From Nematopogon swammerdamellus (Eukaryota > Arthropoda > Insecta > Lepidoptera > Adelidae), in contig OX336345.1 of assembly GCA_946902875.1 (NCBI GenBank), positions 7,657,395 to 7,721,394 on the forward strand: a stretch of 64,000 bases of DNA, in the 5' to 3' direction. A model generated the notes under the pieces. That model had not been told where the DNA came from. It ran no database searches and saw nothing but the letters and a program-made list of their open reading frames with translations. Of this stretch, positions 9,789-22,499 are shown in pieces. Every line of letters begins with the position of its first letter. The stretch's first letter is position 1. The translations under genes and the position numbers were made by a program.

Positions 9789-12751
9789 ATGACAGCACAA
9801 CGAAGAAAAAGCAAGGTTAAATCAGCGGTGCACATCCCTACAACCATCTTTAGCGTAGATTCGACCAACGTGCGGGGGTTGCACACAAATTTGAATGCCG
9901 TCCACCACCATCTAGAAACGCCTTGCTTTTTCTGACGGAAACGCAAATATCTCGCCCTGCCGACAATTCTTACCTGCACTACCCCGGCTACACCCTGGAA
10001 GAAGCCTTCCGCTCGCGAGCTGGGGTATGCCTGTTTGTCAGGGCGGATATTTGCTGTCGTCGCCTGCGCTGCATTGAGGACTCTGAGCTCTCAATACTCT
10101 GGGCCCACGTGGATCTGGGGACGGTCTCGCGGGTGTACGCCTGTCTCTACAGGTCGCACTCTGGCAATGCGGAGACAGCTCGGTTATTCGAGTACCTGAG
10201 TGGAGCGGTAGAAAAAGTCCAAGAGCGGTTCCCCACCGCGGATTTGGTTCTCCTTGGAGACTTCAATGCCCATTACGAGGCATGGCTAGGCTCCAGGAGA
10301 ACTGACTTTGCGGGGAGAGCCGCCTACGACTTCGCCCTGACGCATGACCTGTCTAAACTGGTAGACCAGCCCACCAGGCTGCCAGATATAGACGGTCATG
10401 AACCCTCTCTGCTGGATCTTCTGCTGACGACGAACCCCACTGGATATAAGGTCGCAGTGAGAGCCCCGCTGGGCTCTTCTGATCATTGTTTAGTGGGATC
10501 CACGGTGCCATCTTCGCCTCCTCAGTCCCGTACTGGAGGAATGCGTCGAATTTAGCACTATGCGTCAGCAGATTGGGATGGTATGCGAGAACACTTCGCA
10601 TCCTACCCTTGGAGAGAGATCTGCTTCAGTTCGGACGATCCGTCGCAATGTGCTTATACCGTTGCCGAGGTAGTTATGGGGGCAATGGAAATGTTTATAT
10701 TCCCAGCGCCTCTGTCCACCTCGGTGGTAAAAGCCAGCCATGGTACAGCCGCGACTGTGCTGATGCTGTCGCAGCTAAATGCGCAGCTTATCGTGCATGG
10801 TCGCGCGCTCGTGCCGGACGTGATTCAAACGTATCCGAACTGAAGAAGGAACACAACCGCCTCTCCAGATCCTGTAAAAGGGTTATTGCCAGGGCCAAAT
10901 TTGACCACATCGGCAGAATCAGCAATAGACTGAACCAACACCCAACTGGGAGCCGTGAGTTCTGGTCTCTCGCCAAATCAGTCGAGTCGAATTTCTGCCG
11001 CTCCTCTCTTCCACCTCTGCAGTGTCCTGGAGGCTCACTTGCCCACTCCGCAAAGGAGAAAGCCGACTTACTGGTATCTCTCTTTGCGGGGAACTCCAAC
11101 CTGGACGATGGGGGTGCCACTCCCCCATCCATACCTAGGTGTGAGAACTCCATGCCGGAAGTACAGTTTCGACAACGTACTGTACGGGCGGAGCTTCTCT
11201 CCCTAGACGTCAGGAAAGCGAGTGGGCCGGATAGGATTCCTGCATTGGTGTTAAAAAAGGTGTGCTCCCGAGCTGGCTCCAGTGCTGACGCGCCTATTCC
11301 GTCTCTCCTACTCCAATGGCCGCGTGCCGGCGGCCTGGAAATCTGCGTTTATGCAAGCGGTCCCCAAAAAGGGTGACCGCTCAAACCCGTCAAACTACCG
11401 ACCTATAGCGATTACCTCCCTTCTCTGTAAGGTCATGGAGCGCATTATAAATGCGCAGCTCATGAAGTACCTAGAGACGAATGACCTCATCAGCGATCGG
11501 CAATACGGCTTCAGGCCAAAACGATCTGCTGGTGATCTCCTAGCGTACGTCACTTACCTTTGGGGGGAATTGCTTGAAGGTCATGGTGAATCCTTGGCAA
11601 TTGGCCTTGATATTGCCAAGGCATTTGACCGGGTTTGGCACAAGTCGCTCTTGGGAAAATTGCCGGCTTACGGACTTCCTTCTGGCCTCTGTGACTGGGT
11701 CGCCGACTTCCTACATAGGCGTAGCATTCAGGTCCTAGTGGACGGTTGCTCGTCGGACGCCATGTCAGTGAACGCCGGCGTACCACAAGGATCTGTGTTG
11801 TCACTCACGCTGTTTCTTCTGCATATCAATGATATGCTGTCTCTGGGCAATATACATTGTTATGCAGATGACAGTACGGCACCCGGATCCTACACCAGTC
11901 ACCCTTCAGCCAGTCGGGATATTGTGGATGAGAAGAGGCGAAGACTTGTGTCTGAGCTCGAACACACACTCGCCTCTATTTCCGAATGGGGCCGTAGTAA
12001 TTTGGTCGAGTTCAACGCTTCCAAGACACAAGTTTGCGCGTTCATTACGAAGAGAGCGGCGTTCACACCGGCTCCTTCATTCCAAGGCACGTCGCTTAAA
12101 TTAAGCGAATACCTCGGGGTCCTCGGAGTCGAACTGTCGCACGACCTGAACTTTCGTCGCCATATCGAGGGGAAGGCCAAGCTTGCTTCTAAAAAGCTGG
12201 GCGTACTCAATAAGGTGCGACCGTACTTCACGCCGGACCAAAAGCTGCTTCTGTATAAATCGCAGATCAGGTCCTGCTTGGAGTACTGCTCGCACCTGTG
12301 GGATGGCTCTGCCAAATACCAGCTTGCGCCTCTGGACTCAATCCAGCGTCGAGCCGTGCGACTAGTGGGTGACCCCGAAGTGTCCTGCGATCTAGAACCA
12401 CTGCTACACCGCAGGGATGTCGGCTCCCTAAGTGTGTTCTATCGCTTATTCCATGGGGAGTGCTCGGAGGAGCTGTTTAATGCGATCCCGCCGTCCCCTT
12501 TCCACCTTCGCACCACGCGCACTGGGCAGGAATTGCATCCCTACACGCTGGACTTACCGCGGATGCGTACCAATCGATTCTGCAGATCATTCCTCTACAG
12601 AACCGGTAAACTCTGGAACGCTCTCCCTGCCCATATATTTCCCCCCAAGTACAGTCTCGGGTCCTTCAAGAGGGGCGTGAATGGGCACCTGTCAGGCCGG
12701 CATGGCATTCGCAACCCCCGCATACGACCGAATGTCCATGGGCGTCGTTAG
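9789..12751 (+). pseudogene. LINE ORF: endonuclease plus reverse transcriptase, broken
   Basis: The frame opens at ATG 9789 and ends at the stop at 12749-12751, about 987 codons. The endonuclease (AP type) shows LTETQI (about 9926), GDFNAH (10256-10273) and SSDHCLV near 10480. The reverse transcriptase shows NYRPIAITS near 11395, YGFRPKRSAGDLL, LDIAKAFDRVWH near 11620, AGVPQGSVLS near 11775 and the catalytic YADD at 11861-11872. The product would nick target DNA and copy its own RNA at the nick. Breaks: a frame change near 9915, an in-frame TAG at 10553-10555 where relatives of this family would have Trp, a frame change near 10697, and another near 11270. Motif PQGSVLS is followed by LTLFLLHIND where P is usual. 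Catalytic residues are otherwise intact, so decay is recent. Clade within the Jockey/CR1 group is not certain. Confidence 0.85.
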
Positions 12752-12811
12752 GTACCTTATGGGTGGCTCGGCGTCATATGTCGCGCTGTCAATAAAACAA
12801 AAAACAAACAA

Positions 12812-14084
12812 AAAACTGAAAACAATTTAATTAATCATAATAGTTTAAAACTGTAACTTAACGTACAACACTTCTTCATTAATCCCTTTTTAATACGAAT
12901 ATTATTGGTTTTCTCTAAAATTTTGTTAATTATTTTTAATAGGTAATTCGTTTTCTATTGATTATTTTTAATATAATTTCCATATATTTTTAATGTATTC
13001 AATAAACTGGACCTTTTGAATTTTTACTTTTATATGACCTTTGTTCATCGTTGTGTGTAAGATTAATGGTCTCAAGCACTCCTCTCCAGTGTCAATTTCA
13101 ATCCACCCTTTTTTGTCGACCGGCGGCATTGTTTTGATATTATTATCACCTTTTTTTTTCACCCAAAAGTCTCCTATTGCTGTCATTTAAATTTAAGTTT
13201 TACTGGCAAGACTTTAAGGTCGTTTGTAAAATGATATGTGAATGTGATTTAGGTCGTCTGTTCAATGGAATGTATTGACAGGTGCTTCTGGCGACAATGC
13301 GACGTGAAAGCAGTTAGTTCCAGTCGCGTTCGGCGAACGTATGATATATTAATATTCACAACGACTCTGGACGATTACTTTCATCCTCACCTGTCCCTTT
13401 AGAAACAGTTCAATGTGTTGACAAAAAATGTTTATAGTATGTACCCGGATTGGTTAATTAATCTCAAGATTGGTCGGCAAATTCCAATCCCGAATTTATT
13501 TCATGTACAGCCGGCATGGGTAGCTGTGTGTAAAAGTTCAATGGATGATCAGACAAAGCCAATAACACCACTCTTCGAGCTATAAAATCGTGTAAAAAGG
13601 TCGTCGTCTTATTTATTAACACCCCTTTTGAAGCTCCCCAATATGGAACACACTCACTGGAAGATCGTTCCATATTTTCGACGTACGACACAGGAGCAAT
13701 TTCGAAAAGCGATGCGTTCCGAATTTGCTGCGGGTGTGGCAGATACGGATGGGGGCATAAGGGATGAGGGAAGCCAATTTATCAGAGCACCGACCGCGGT
13801 AGTACCTATAAAACAGGCTATAAGGGAACCGATTGTTCGCCTATGGCGCTATGATTCTAGTCCAACCGAATATGTGTTGAATGGTCTGAATACTCTGGGG
13901 AAAGGCCATTCATCTGCCATATCAAAATGAGAAGATTGTAGGAATAGGGATAGATATTCGCAGGAACTAGTTGAAACCTTCACGGGAAATATTTAGAAAA
14001 TCCAGCGGTTCGAAAAAATATTGCGTCGGCCACAAAGATAAAATTAAAGATAAGATAATGAATCCTTCCGAACTAAGAAAGGAT
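12812..14084. other. No recognised feature
   Basis: AT-rich to about 13400, then mixed composition. The frames at 13464-13691 (minus) and 13628-13930 (plus) overlap each other and contain no domain I can name. Confidence 0.4.
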
Positions 14085-14410
14085 TTTTTATGTAAACCAG
14101 CATGTGTGGCTGTGCCGAGAGACCAATGGTGCAGTCGACAGAGCCAAAATCACCTCTCCTCGCGAAACAACGCTCAGTTAGGTGCCATGCCAGCAGATTT
14201 GCGGACTGTTGCTAGGCTGTCTAGCCCGTTAATACGACGCTTGAAGACACCCAGGTTAAATGATTCAGGAAATACACTCGCCGGAAGACAGTTCCGTACT
14301 CTAGCGGTGCGACAAAGAAACGATTTAGAGGACCGATGCGATGGGTTCTCAAAAGCCCAATGTCAACAACAAAAGGGTGCTAAGTCTCTCTGCGACGAGT
14401 CATGCGGAGA
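14085..14410 (-). pseudogene. 3' end of a CR1/Jockey-like LINE (family F)
   Basis: Read on the minus strand, 14340-14174 gives a C-terminus of the form RTARV-NCLPASVFPESF, then FKRRINGL and VRKSAGMAPN before a stop at 14176-14174. Short blocks of this kind (a LWNSLP-like block, then an 'F..FKR' block) end the reverse-transcriptase ORF of many insect LINEs; the large LINE here ends similarly (LWNALPAHIF, GSFKRGVNGHL). About 90 bases of 3' UTR follow. The VRKSAGMA segment and UTR recur in plus orientation at 31795-31955, which shows an interspersed family. Upstream coding is decayed. The 152-residue plus frame at 13971-14429 is its shadow. Confidence 0.75.
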
Positions 14411-17400
14411 TAGGACGGGTGGCAGGTGACCCCGGTTGCGAGCTGAAATTCTAAGGATATTTTCTGCTCGAACTGTGTACTGTCTACAAGTTTTGAAGTT
14501 CCAGGGGGTCTTGGGATTATCTGAGAGAGAAGATACTACTGAAGCAGCGCCCACGCAGTTGCGTTGCTATCGAAGCTATCGAAGCCACCGAAGACGATGT
14601 ATCCCTTTTAATTTAGTTTAAAAACCAATCCATCATGTTTACACAACACTATTCTGAATTGTAATAAAAATATTTTAAATTGAAAATAAATGATTAGTCG
14701 CATCCTCAATGATCGCCCAGCGATAGGAGCGACCCATTTAAATTTAAGAAATTGTAAGTAAACTAGGTGCGACCATTGAAATGGAACGAAAGCACTAGAA
14801 TAAAGTGGAAACATGAACAGCCAACAAAATTATTCTCAATCTTTCGTACGAGATAAGACTCACCCAAATCTCCACCGTAACTGGATCACAATATGATTTA
14901 GCGTGGCCGACAGGTGAACTCTTTTATATATAACACATTTAAATTCTATGGATAATAATATTTTTAATAGAAATTAGGTAGTTAATTAGGATAAATGACC
15001 AGATCGGTCATCGGCTCTAAAAGGGTCAAGTGCGTAGTACCCGTAACCGACGAGCATATATGAAGAACATTATGAAAGTAGAAGAGGCGACAAATGTGTG
15101 TCAAGATCGTGGCACGTGGAGATCCGTTGTCTCTGCCTACCCCCACTGGGAAACAGGCGATACGCTATTTATGTATGAATGAAAATAAATAAATTATTAA
15201 TCCGGTGTATCTGCCCAATCCATTGGGAGATAGGTGTGGCGTTTTGTATTTAAAGATGAACAAAAAACCGACTATAGCATTCGTTTCCTTAAGACAATCC
15301 TAACTTTCTGCTTACTTTATAAATCAAAAGGTCAAAAGTACTATAACCATAAATAACGTCAATAATTATTGAAATTTAATAGAAGAGATAATTTTATACA
15401 ATGGTTACGTTTATCTCCTTCACGAATGTGATTTTAGAAACCATCGTTTATCCTTCACTTTGTCAATGGTTGTATTTAAATGTTTTACAGAGTGTGTCAA
15501 GTTACCTCAAACGTTGTTTGCAAAAATCAAGTTAGAGAATTTTATTTCTCAAACAGAACCAAACAGACAATAACTATAGTTTAAACAGACCCTCTCCTTT
15601 TACTATGCAATAACGTAGAAGGTTTAACAAAATACCCACTTATGTAATTTTCTTTCCAACAATATATGTCTTAGATATATTCTCCCAGTTCGTTTAGTTA
15701 GATGAACTAGGCGAATTTAACGTTTAATTTACGTAGTTGAATAGTAAAGTCTTCAAACCTCCACAAAATATTTTTTCCAAAGAAAATGCAGTACCAACAT
15801 ACTCGTAGTTACAGTCATATATGTAAGTTTCAAATGCGGACCTTATCCCTTAAAGATATTTCTTCCGATCAATCTTTGGATATTGGAGAGCTGTGTTTAC
15901 ATATATAAAGTATGTAGGTAAGCACCTATGTAAAGGTGTAATAATGTAATAGTACTGGCCGCCAAAATCTCATCGACATTTAAACATTTCATTGTACTAT
16001 CCCATTTCTTTGTGTTCGTATCTAATAAATGCAACATGTATAAATCGTCTTCAAAACTTGTTGTTATTTTCAGTGCAGTACGGTACTATATGGCTGTAAC
16101 ACTCGCCATAGAGAATATATAAACTGCATTCACCCTGTATACATTGAAAATTAAGATGTTAATTTAAATACTGCCCACAGTGACTAGTGCCCATTTTGTT
16201 CCAAGTGTCAACTAATTTATGCTGTCTAATGAGCGACTCCATATAAAAGCACGTGAATACGGAACTAATGAGAATAAATGTCAACTCTTTACGTCCATAA
16301 ATAACCGGAGATCATTTATTAATTGACTCACATTAATAGTGAGTTCAATTTGAGTTAACAGGCAAAAAATAGGAGGTCACTTTAAAGTTTTAATAATGTG
16401 TGTGTTTATGTGAAAATATTTTTAATTTAAAACAAACATTGAATTTAAAAAAAAATTGCTTTACGATGATTCACGTTCTCAAGCATAACTTAACAATTCG
16501 AAATGCATCCTTTAAAAAATTACAAGTCTTAAATAGACAGATGGACAGCCATTGTAGTGCGATCGAGATGCGAATACGGAAAGAACCTACAGAAAAATAT
16601 TATAAACATTATTTGTATGTACCTTGTTGGTATGTATTAGATTATTTGTTACAAATTGTTGTATGTACCACCACTTTGTTCGATCAGAAAGGTCAATATA
16701 GAAAGTGAATAATTCCCCATAAATATGTGTCTATATGTGGATCAAACGGTAATATTAAGGCTAATTTCAAAATTAAGAGCCCACTAACTGCTCACGAAAT
16801 CGAATGCAAAGTCTCTACAACCGCAATTTTAGTCTACTTATAGAATAAACATATGTCTGCGGTTATTAGGCTGATTGCATACGAGGCCGATGGAAGTCGC
16901 GCCCAATCGAACTATATCTAACTTAAAATGTTTACAAACTTTTAATTCATTTCATTCATTCATACCTGCCAGTACTTGCTGCAAGTACAAAAAATCTTGG
17001 TAAATAATTCCATAGTTTAAAAGTATGATTTCCAATACATAATTCTTCCATATTGAAAATCGTGGATTTCATATTGCAATACATACCTAGTGCGTTCTAG
17101 TTGAGCTTGTAGGCTCGGTATTTTTTTTTCAGGGATAGGTAATAAATTTATTTATCCGTCATTTGGAGATGTCGAGATTGGGAAAGACGTTCACCCGGAG
17201 CCTATTCCATATCTTTACATTGCAGTACAAGACTGAAGTAACTTTTGTCGGCTACTGTGTTCCGCGAGTGCGTTCTATATGCTTTGCAGTCACAGGGAGG
17301 CTTTATCGAATTCTCTTGAAATGTCAGCGACTTCTTGTGCCCCTGCCTGCGGTGTGCCCAGTGTAGCGCGGAGTCCGCTCGGACAGCACTTTGCCTCCGA

Positions 17401-17835
17401 GAAAGACGTCTGATTACACGTTGTCCCCACAATCTGGGTCGCCTCTAGAAATGCGAGTGCTCGAAATACCTCCACTGGCTTACTTTTGTTTCGTACAGGC
17501 TTATTATTTTGCAATTTTCTTCGTAAATGCTATTATTTATACGTTCTTAACATTTTGTTTGTGGCAGTGCTAACAAATATACTTAATTTTGTTTCCTATT
17601 TTGCTTATGAAAACTGTTTCGTGCTATCTAAAAGTGTGAGATAGGTAGCACCGAATCTAGTACAGGAAAAACCTTATTGGTGTCAACGACAGAGATGGCC
17701 CTATATAACGAGAAAAACGGATTGCTATTCATCGCTACATTGCCCTATCCCATAGTCAGTTCATAAACCATTTGTATATCGTTTATATTACAAAACTCTC
17801 GCCAAGCCTAAGCTAAGACGGTCGGTAAAAAATTA
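14411..17835. other. Long stretch with no recognised feature
   Basis: AT-rich DNA without a repeat I can place. Frames at 14436, 16400 and 17163-17573 are short, overlap frames on the other strand and have no motif. Possible intron or intergenic DNA. Confidence 0.45.
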
Positions 17836-17910
17836 GTCTAATTAAAACGGAAGTAAGGGGGTTGACATGAATCAGATCCCTTCCAGATCCTTAGGTCCAT
17901 CAATGTAAAA

Positions 17911-18101
17911 AGTTCCATGGCTGACGATACAATCAGCAATGCAGCAAGTTCCATGGATGTCGATAGAATCGCCAATGCAGGAACTTGCATGGCTGACGAT
18001 ACAATCACCAATGCAGGAAGTTCCATGGATGACGATAGAATCGCCAATGTAGGAACTTGCTTGACTGACTATATAATCACCAATGTAGGAAGTTGCAAGA
18101 G
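17911..18101 (+). repeat. 36-bp minisatellite, five units plus a partial
   Basis: Units start at 17911, 17947, 17983, 18019 and 18055, each exactly 36 bases, beginning 'agttccatgg' or 'acttgcatgg'. Odd and even units differ in a regular way (gctgacgatacaatc versus gatgtcgatagaatc), so the array has a 72-bp higher-order pattern. Because 36 is divisible by 3, reading frames stay open on both strands. Confidence 0.9.
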
Positions 18102-18189
18102 TGTAGATGATTTCCTTCGTAGTAATCCTGTCGTACGAGGTAGCTCAAATTTAATTCTCAACTCAGTGGATGTCATTAAAACTGAATGA
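17917..18189 (+). CDS. Possible small ORF with 12-residue repeats
   Basis: The 90-codon frame starts in the first 36-bp unit and encodes 12-residue repeats such as MADDTITNAGSS and MDDDRIANVGTC, followed by a non-repeat tail (SVDDFLRSNPVVRGSSNLI) and a stop at 18187-18189. An AATAAA lies at 18199-18204, 10 bases after the stop. The frame is open upstream to a stop at 17863-17865, and an AG that could be a splice acceptor lies in 'gaatcag' at 17869-17875. This could be a terminal exon, or a chance frame in a minisatellite. The minus strand is open here too (17838-18047), and unit differences are largely residue-changing, so coding selection is not shown. No family recognised. Confidence 0.25.
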   Translation: MADDTISNAASSMDVDRIANAGTCMADDTITNAGSSMDDDRIANVGTCLTDYIITNVGSCKSVDDFLRSNPVVRGSSNLILNSVDVIKTE

Positions 18190-18210
18190 TAAAGTTTAAA
18201 TAAAGTTTTC

Positions 18211-18605
18211 GCTGGGGAACAGAATTAAATTAGTTTCGTTCGCAAGTTCACGTGAAACTTTGAGATCGGGCAAATACGGTGGATTGAAACCCGCCGACTT
18301 GCACTACCTCGTGATGCGACTTCGTTTTGACTGCTCTTACTTACACTCTTATCCAACTAATAGACTATTCTCTCTTCGCTTCTTTTCTCTACTAATTTAA
18401 AAGTCAACGTCTTCCTGTCTCTAGCGGGTAAACTCGAAATCGGGTCAAAACATTAAAGTGAATTTTTGGTTGGTCTGCATATTATGCATTATAGTGATTT
18501 TTCTCCAAGGCTTTATCTTAGGACACACACTGCCTTGTCTCCTCGAAATGATATGAAAACGATGCATGAAGGAAATGAAGCATTTGCTTAGTTCTACAAA
18601 GAATA
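18211..18605. other. No recognised feature
   Basis: Non-coding sequence downstream of the minisatellite; nothing recognised. Confidence 0.4.
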
Positions 18606-18715
18606 ATCAAATCAAATCATTTTCTTTATTGTACACCAGTAAAAGAAGGTTACAAAAGGAGACATTCTTTACAAACGAACCTTTGGGATGTGAGAGAGGT
18701 GTATGTACACGGGGG
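18606..18715 (-). repeat. LINE 3'-end fragment with 5-bp tail
   Basis: Minus strand reads 'ctggtgtacaataaagaaaa' then a 'gatttgatttgat' tail. It shares the 'cacatcccaaaggtt' block with the fragment at 59455-59560. Confidence 0.65.
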
Positions 18716-21114
18716 TAGATAATGCAAGTTTAGTATATGTGAATAATTAGTACTAAATCCGTAGGACCATGTATACAATACAGTAATATTATAAGTCCTA
18801 TACAATGTAGCTAGTGGAGCTGCAGCCAAAAACTAGTATTGTATAAGTTACGACCAAATCGATAGCCATTTGACGCAATAATAGTAACTTTTCATTGGCA
18901 ATTTGAAATTAAAATTAAGACGAAATTAATTAATTAAAAATCAAAGGTCTTGAGAATATTATGTAAACAGAAGTGAACACAATTTACGTTATTCGACATA
19001 AAATGTAAGCAGTTAAGTGATACGCGCGAGAAGCTCAAAAATATTAAACAATCTCAACGCTCGATAATCATCGTAAAATTTTTATGGGAATTCAATCAGA
19101 GATTCAGCTACGGACATAAAAGTTCACGTCGGACTATTCGCCGCTACGGCCATACTGGTGTAGTGGATTAGATTAGGTTTTAATACCTGCGCGGAGTACG
19201 CTGTAGCAAGTCATTAAATGGACTCCAAATGTTTACGGCGATAAATTAAATATTATAACTGCCTATAACATTTATGGGTTTTCTAATTTAATTTTCAAAT
19301 GAAATCAATATCGCATAGTTAACACATGTAAGATCTAATCACGATCAAATCAAGATTATTTTCTACATGCGGTTTTTTGCGAGGAATCTTGGATTTGCGG
19401 ACCATGTTTTCTTTGTGATTTTATTTATTTGAGGTAGACTCCACTTCGTGTAGTTTTATTATCCTCTCTCTCACTCGAACTAGCCTTGAATGTAAATTGC
19501 TCACAAGAGTGATTTCAAATTGAATCTATTGAATTATTTTCTATAAAACCTAAAGTTTCTCAACGAATATTAAAGAAAAAGTGATTTTCCTCTAAAATTC
19601 TTTGTTCAAAGAGCACCGTTCGTTGCAGAAACTCGACATAAAATACGAATTTTCACAAATCAAATTTTATTTTCATATCGACAAGACAGAAGAAATTCTC
19701 ATTATTTTAATTACAAGCCTGCCAGGTGCCGCCCACGCCTTCTAAGCGCCATCTGTCAGCGCTTTATTAAAATCAAAATCCCTCACTATCGAAATTGAAA
19801 CCTTCGGGGAAGGTATCTCCTTAGTGGAGCAGACTAGGACGAATTTGCATGAAATACTAATTTCATGTTGCGAGCTGTGGGCATAATATTCAGAATGTAT
19901 ACCACCAACTGTACCACATTCTGAATACTTTGTATATATATCTATCCAAACATATGTGCACGGCAATAAGTTAAATGTGTGTGTAATTACATGTATGTAT
20001 AGACATAATAAATCTAAGGGAATCCGAGTTGGGTCCAGTATAACCTGCGACCGGCTCTCGAACTTGGCGAGGGTACTGCCGTGTCCCCGCTAGATTCTAG
20101 AACAAAATCACTAGTGAATCCTGAAGAATTAATGAACCACCTAAAACTACATCTATCTCAGTCTGACTCGCTACTTACATACTGCTGTATCGTTGACTTT
20201 TTCACGAATCACCTGTCCAACTTTAGTTAGTGCGACCATGCGTACGCGCCGGGATTTTTAAAGACGATAAAACGAATTTTTAAACTGACAAATTGCACGA
20301 AATGAACGCAGACGGATTTAGCCCATGTTGTCGGCTCGGTCACGTGTGAGAGATTTAGGAACGTTAAAATCCCTATTAACTCACGTTATTAAACGTCACT
20401 CCACTGACACATCCAATTTTCGTCAACCGTCAGTTTGGAAGCCAAATTCTTAACACTTTCGGTTCGGAGGGCGCGATGATGCTTTATTTAAATTTTGCAC
20501 GCGCTCGTTAAGTCTTTCTCTATTTTTGGTTCGGCTTCTTAGCGCTCTCGTTCTTTGTACGTCATGCTGGAGATGTTGTGTGAAAAAAAAAATTAATGCT
20601 TTGTGTAAATTTTGTAGTTTTTTTTTTAAGTCTTCCTGGTATAAATGTTCATCTCGTATCCCGATCTGTGAGTTATAATAATAATTTTAGTGTTCCTTTT
20701 TCAAATCGTCTTTGTTCTTTCTCGAATCGCTTACAACATGTTATTAAATATCCGCAGTGTTATTTATACGATCTACCAGAGCATCGTCCTCTTTTAAATT
20801 CGTGTCGCATGTAAAAGAACGTTTATTATGTTGTTTTTAACCCGGCACTGCTCCTTTGCGCTCTATAGAAAATGTAAATTATATTGAATTGTTACCATCC
20901 ACTCGATTGGATTAAGTCATAAAATGTTTATCGTGTTCGCAGTCAGGGTTCCGTAGCACGCTGAGCCCTGCGGGATGCAGTCCGGACCTTGGTAGCAGCT
21001 TCGTCTTGGCTATTAGGTCAAAAATATGCCGTTTTATTGCTTTGTTCGTACACGCAATGTGTAAGGCCGCACGTAACCTTCCTCTAGTTTTAGTCATTTA
21101 ATTTTGTTAATGCA
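18716..21114. other. Long stretch with no recognised feature
   Basis: AT-rich non-coding DNA. Short frames at 19742, 20596 and 20912 have no motif. A fragment near 20945 ('agggttccgtagcacgc') recalls the family D edge but is too short to call. Confidence 0.4.
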
Positions 21115-21255
21115 TGATCGCAGAGCCATTGAGTTGGTTAGAAGGGAAAAGGAGGCGTGGTCGGCCGGAGCGCCGCAAGTACGTACCGGTTGGCTTACTT
21201 CATACTAGATCATAGACGCGAAATCGCATTACTCAGTGTAGACGTTCAGCCAGTA
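21115..21255 (+). repeat. Outer inverted repeat, left copy
   Basis: About 140 bases, marked by 'ttgagttggttagaaggg', 'ggaggcgtggt' and 'accggttggcttactt', are found again in opposite orientation at 24588-24735 with visible divergence. The two copies bracket the fold-back mariner but the sequence between each copy and the mariner does not match, so they are either ends of a larger element or two dispersed copies of one repeat. Confidence 0.65.
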
Positions 21256-21291
21256 TAAAAGGATGGGCTGCATTGTTTTGTTCTCTAGAAG

Positions 21292-21525
21292 GTTTTTTTT
21301 ATGGAATTCGGTATGGGTGGTTGAGTCAGAGGCACCAAAGGACATGCTCTGACCAGCCAATATCACCACCGAGAAGTCAGGTGCCATATCAGAGACGTCC
21401 CTTTGGTTAGCTGGCTATACTGGACTAGAGGAGAACACAGCCGAGGCTGATATGCGGCCACCTTACATTCAGTACGGTGGTATTAACCCAGTCGTCTACA
21501 ATTTGAGCCTACCGGATCGGACCTA
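21292..21525 (-). repeat. SINE-B 3' half and centre
   Basis: Uninterrupted minus-strand copy from the T-run (21293) through 'ggctatactggactagagga', 'atgcggccaccttacattc' and into the central domain ('agcctaccggat'), where it stops. It serves as the reference for the broken copy at 1355-1735. Confidence 0.85.
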
Positions 21526-21575
21526 TCACAAGAGATGCCGACGCTCAAACCACTCTTTTTAGTTATGCTAAACTA

Positions 21576-21665
21576 AACTTTACTGCAGTAGGCATAAGGA
21601 CAAAAATCACACGCCTAACTGAACTTTACTGCAGTAGGCATAAGGATAAAAATCACACGCCTAAT
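21576..21665. repeat. 46-bp tandem duplication
   Basis: Two head-to-tail copies starting 'aactttactgcagtaggc' at 21576 and 21622, with one or two differences. Confidence 0.85.
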
Positions 21666-22499
21666 CACATGAGTTAGTGATTTTATAACTTTCCGCTTAG
21701 TACAGAGTGCGAAGACCATACCGCGGCAGTAGTTATATTACACCAGTACATATAGCAACAAGGAAAAGAGTTTCAAAGTGGGCGTAGTACATGTCTCCGT
21801 GTAACCAAAAAAAAAAGTATTTGGAAATCTCCACCTAATCCAGCATCGAATGAAGTTGCCGCGGCGCCGCCGAGCTGCCAAATGTATTATGACATTGTCG
21901 ACATAAATTCATTACCAGAATACTTTCCTCAAATAGACAAAGATATATACAGGGTGTCCCAGAAACCGACGATAATCCTTTAACAGGAGATAGGGCTGCT
22001 AATTACCTCTAAGAATATCTAATTTTAGGTTTAGTAAAAATGGCTTAGTTTTTGAGATATTGTCATTTTTGTAAAAATCCAAAATTTTCTCCCTCAGCTC
22101 ATTTTTTTTAATGCTACAAGTACAAATGCAAGATTTTCTTAAATCTAGTTTTTGTCAAATATTTCCGAAAGGTAAGGCTTTCACACGGTATAATTTCTTT
22201 TTTCATGTTTAATCCTGCTTAGCTGAAAAACGACTTAAGAGCCACATGTAAAATTTTTTTCAGCCTCATCCCTTGAATTTGGCCCTTCGCAGTGAAAAAA
22301 AAAATTACTACACTAAAGTGGCATTATGCAACAAAAATACGCCCATCTAATGTAGTTTTTAAAATAGTACATCACTTACCGATTTGCCCAACAATTTATG
22401 AGGTATTGTTATTTAACTGCAAAAAGACCTCCGAATTTGATAACTGTTCTACCAACTACGAATTGGAATAAAATAAACACTTGAAGTAATTGGTCTCTG

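Larger units (their letters stand above)
9190..12811 (+). mobile_element. Nearly full-length CR1/Jockey-group LINE
   Basis: The element is much more GC-rich than its surroundings. About 600 bases of 5' UTR (9190-9788, including a run of 25 C at 9753-9777) precede one long, broken reading frame (9789-12751) that holds an endonuclease and a reverse transcriptase. A short 3' UTR ends in an A-rich tail with repeated 'aaaaaac' at 12791-12816. No separate gag-like ORF1 is visible between the 5' UTR and the endonuclease. I could not find convincing target duplications, so the exact 5' end is a guess. The sharp GC and codon change against the AT-rich host flanks fits an inserted mobile element. Confidence 0.85.

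Noticed and set aside
9233..9979. 248-residue minus-strand frame
   Set aside because: It lies opposite the LINE leader and includes a glycine run from poly-C; no motif.
13971..14429. 152-residue plus-strand frame
   Set aside because: It is the shadow of the minus-strand LINE family F 3' end.
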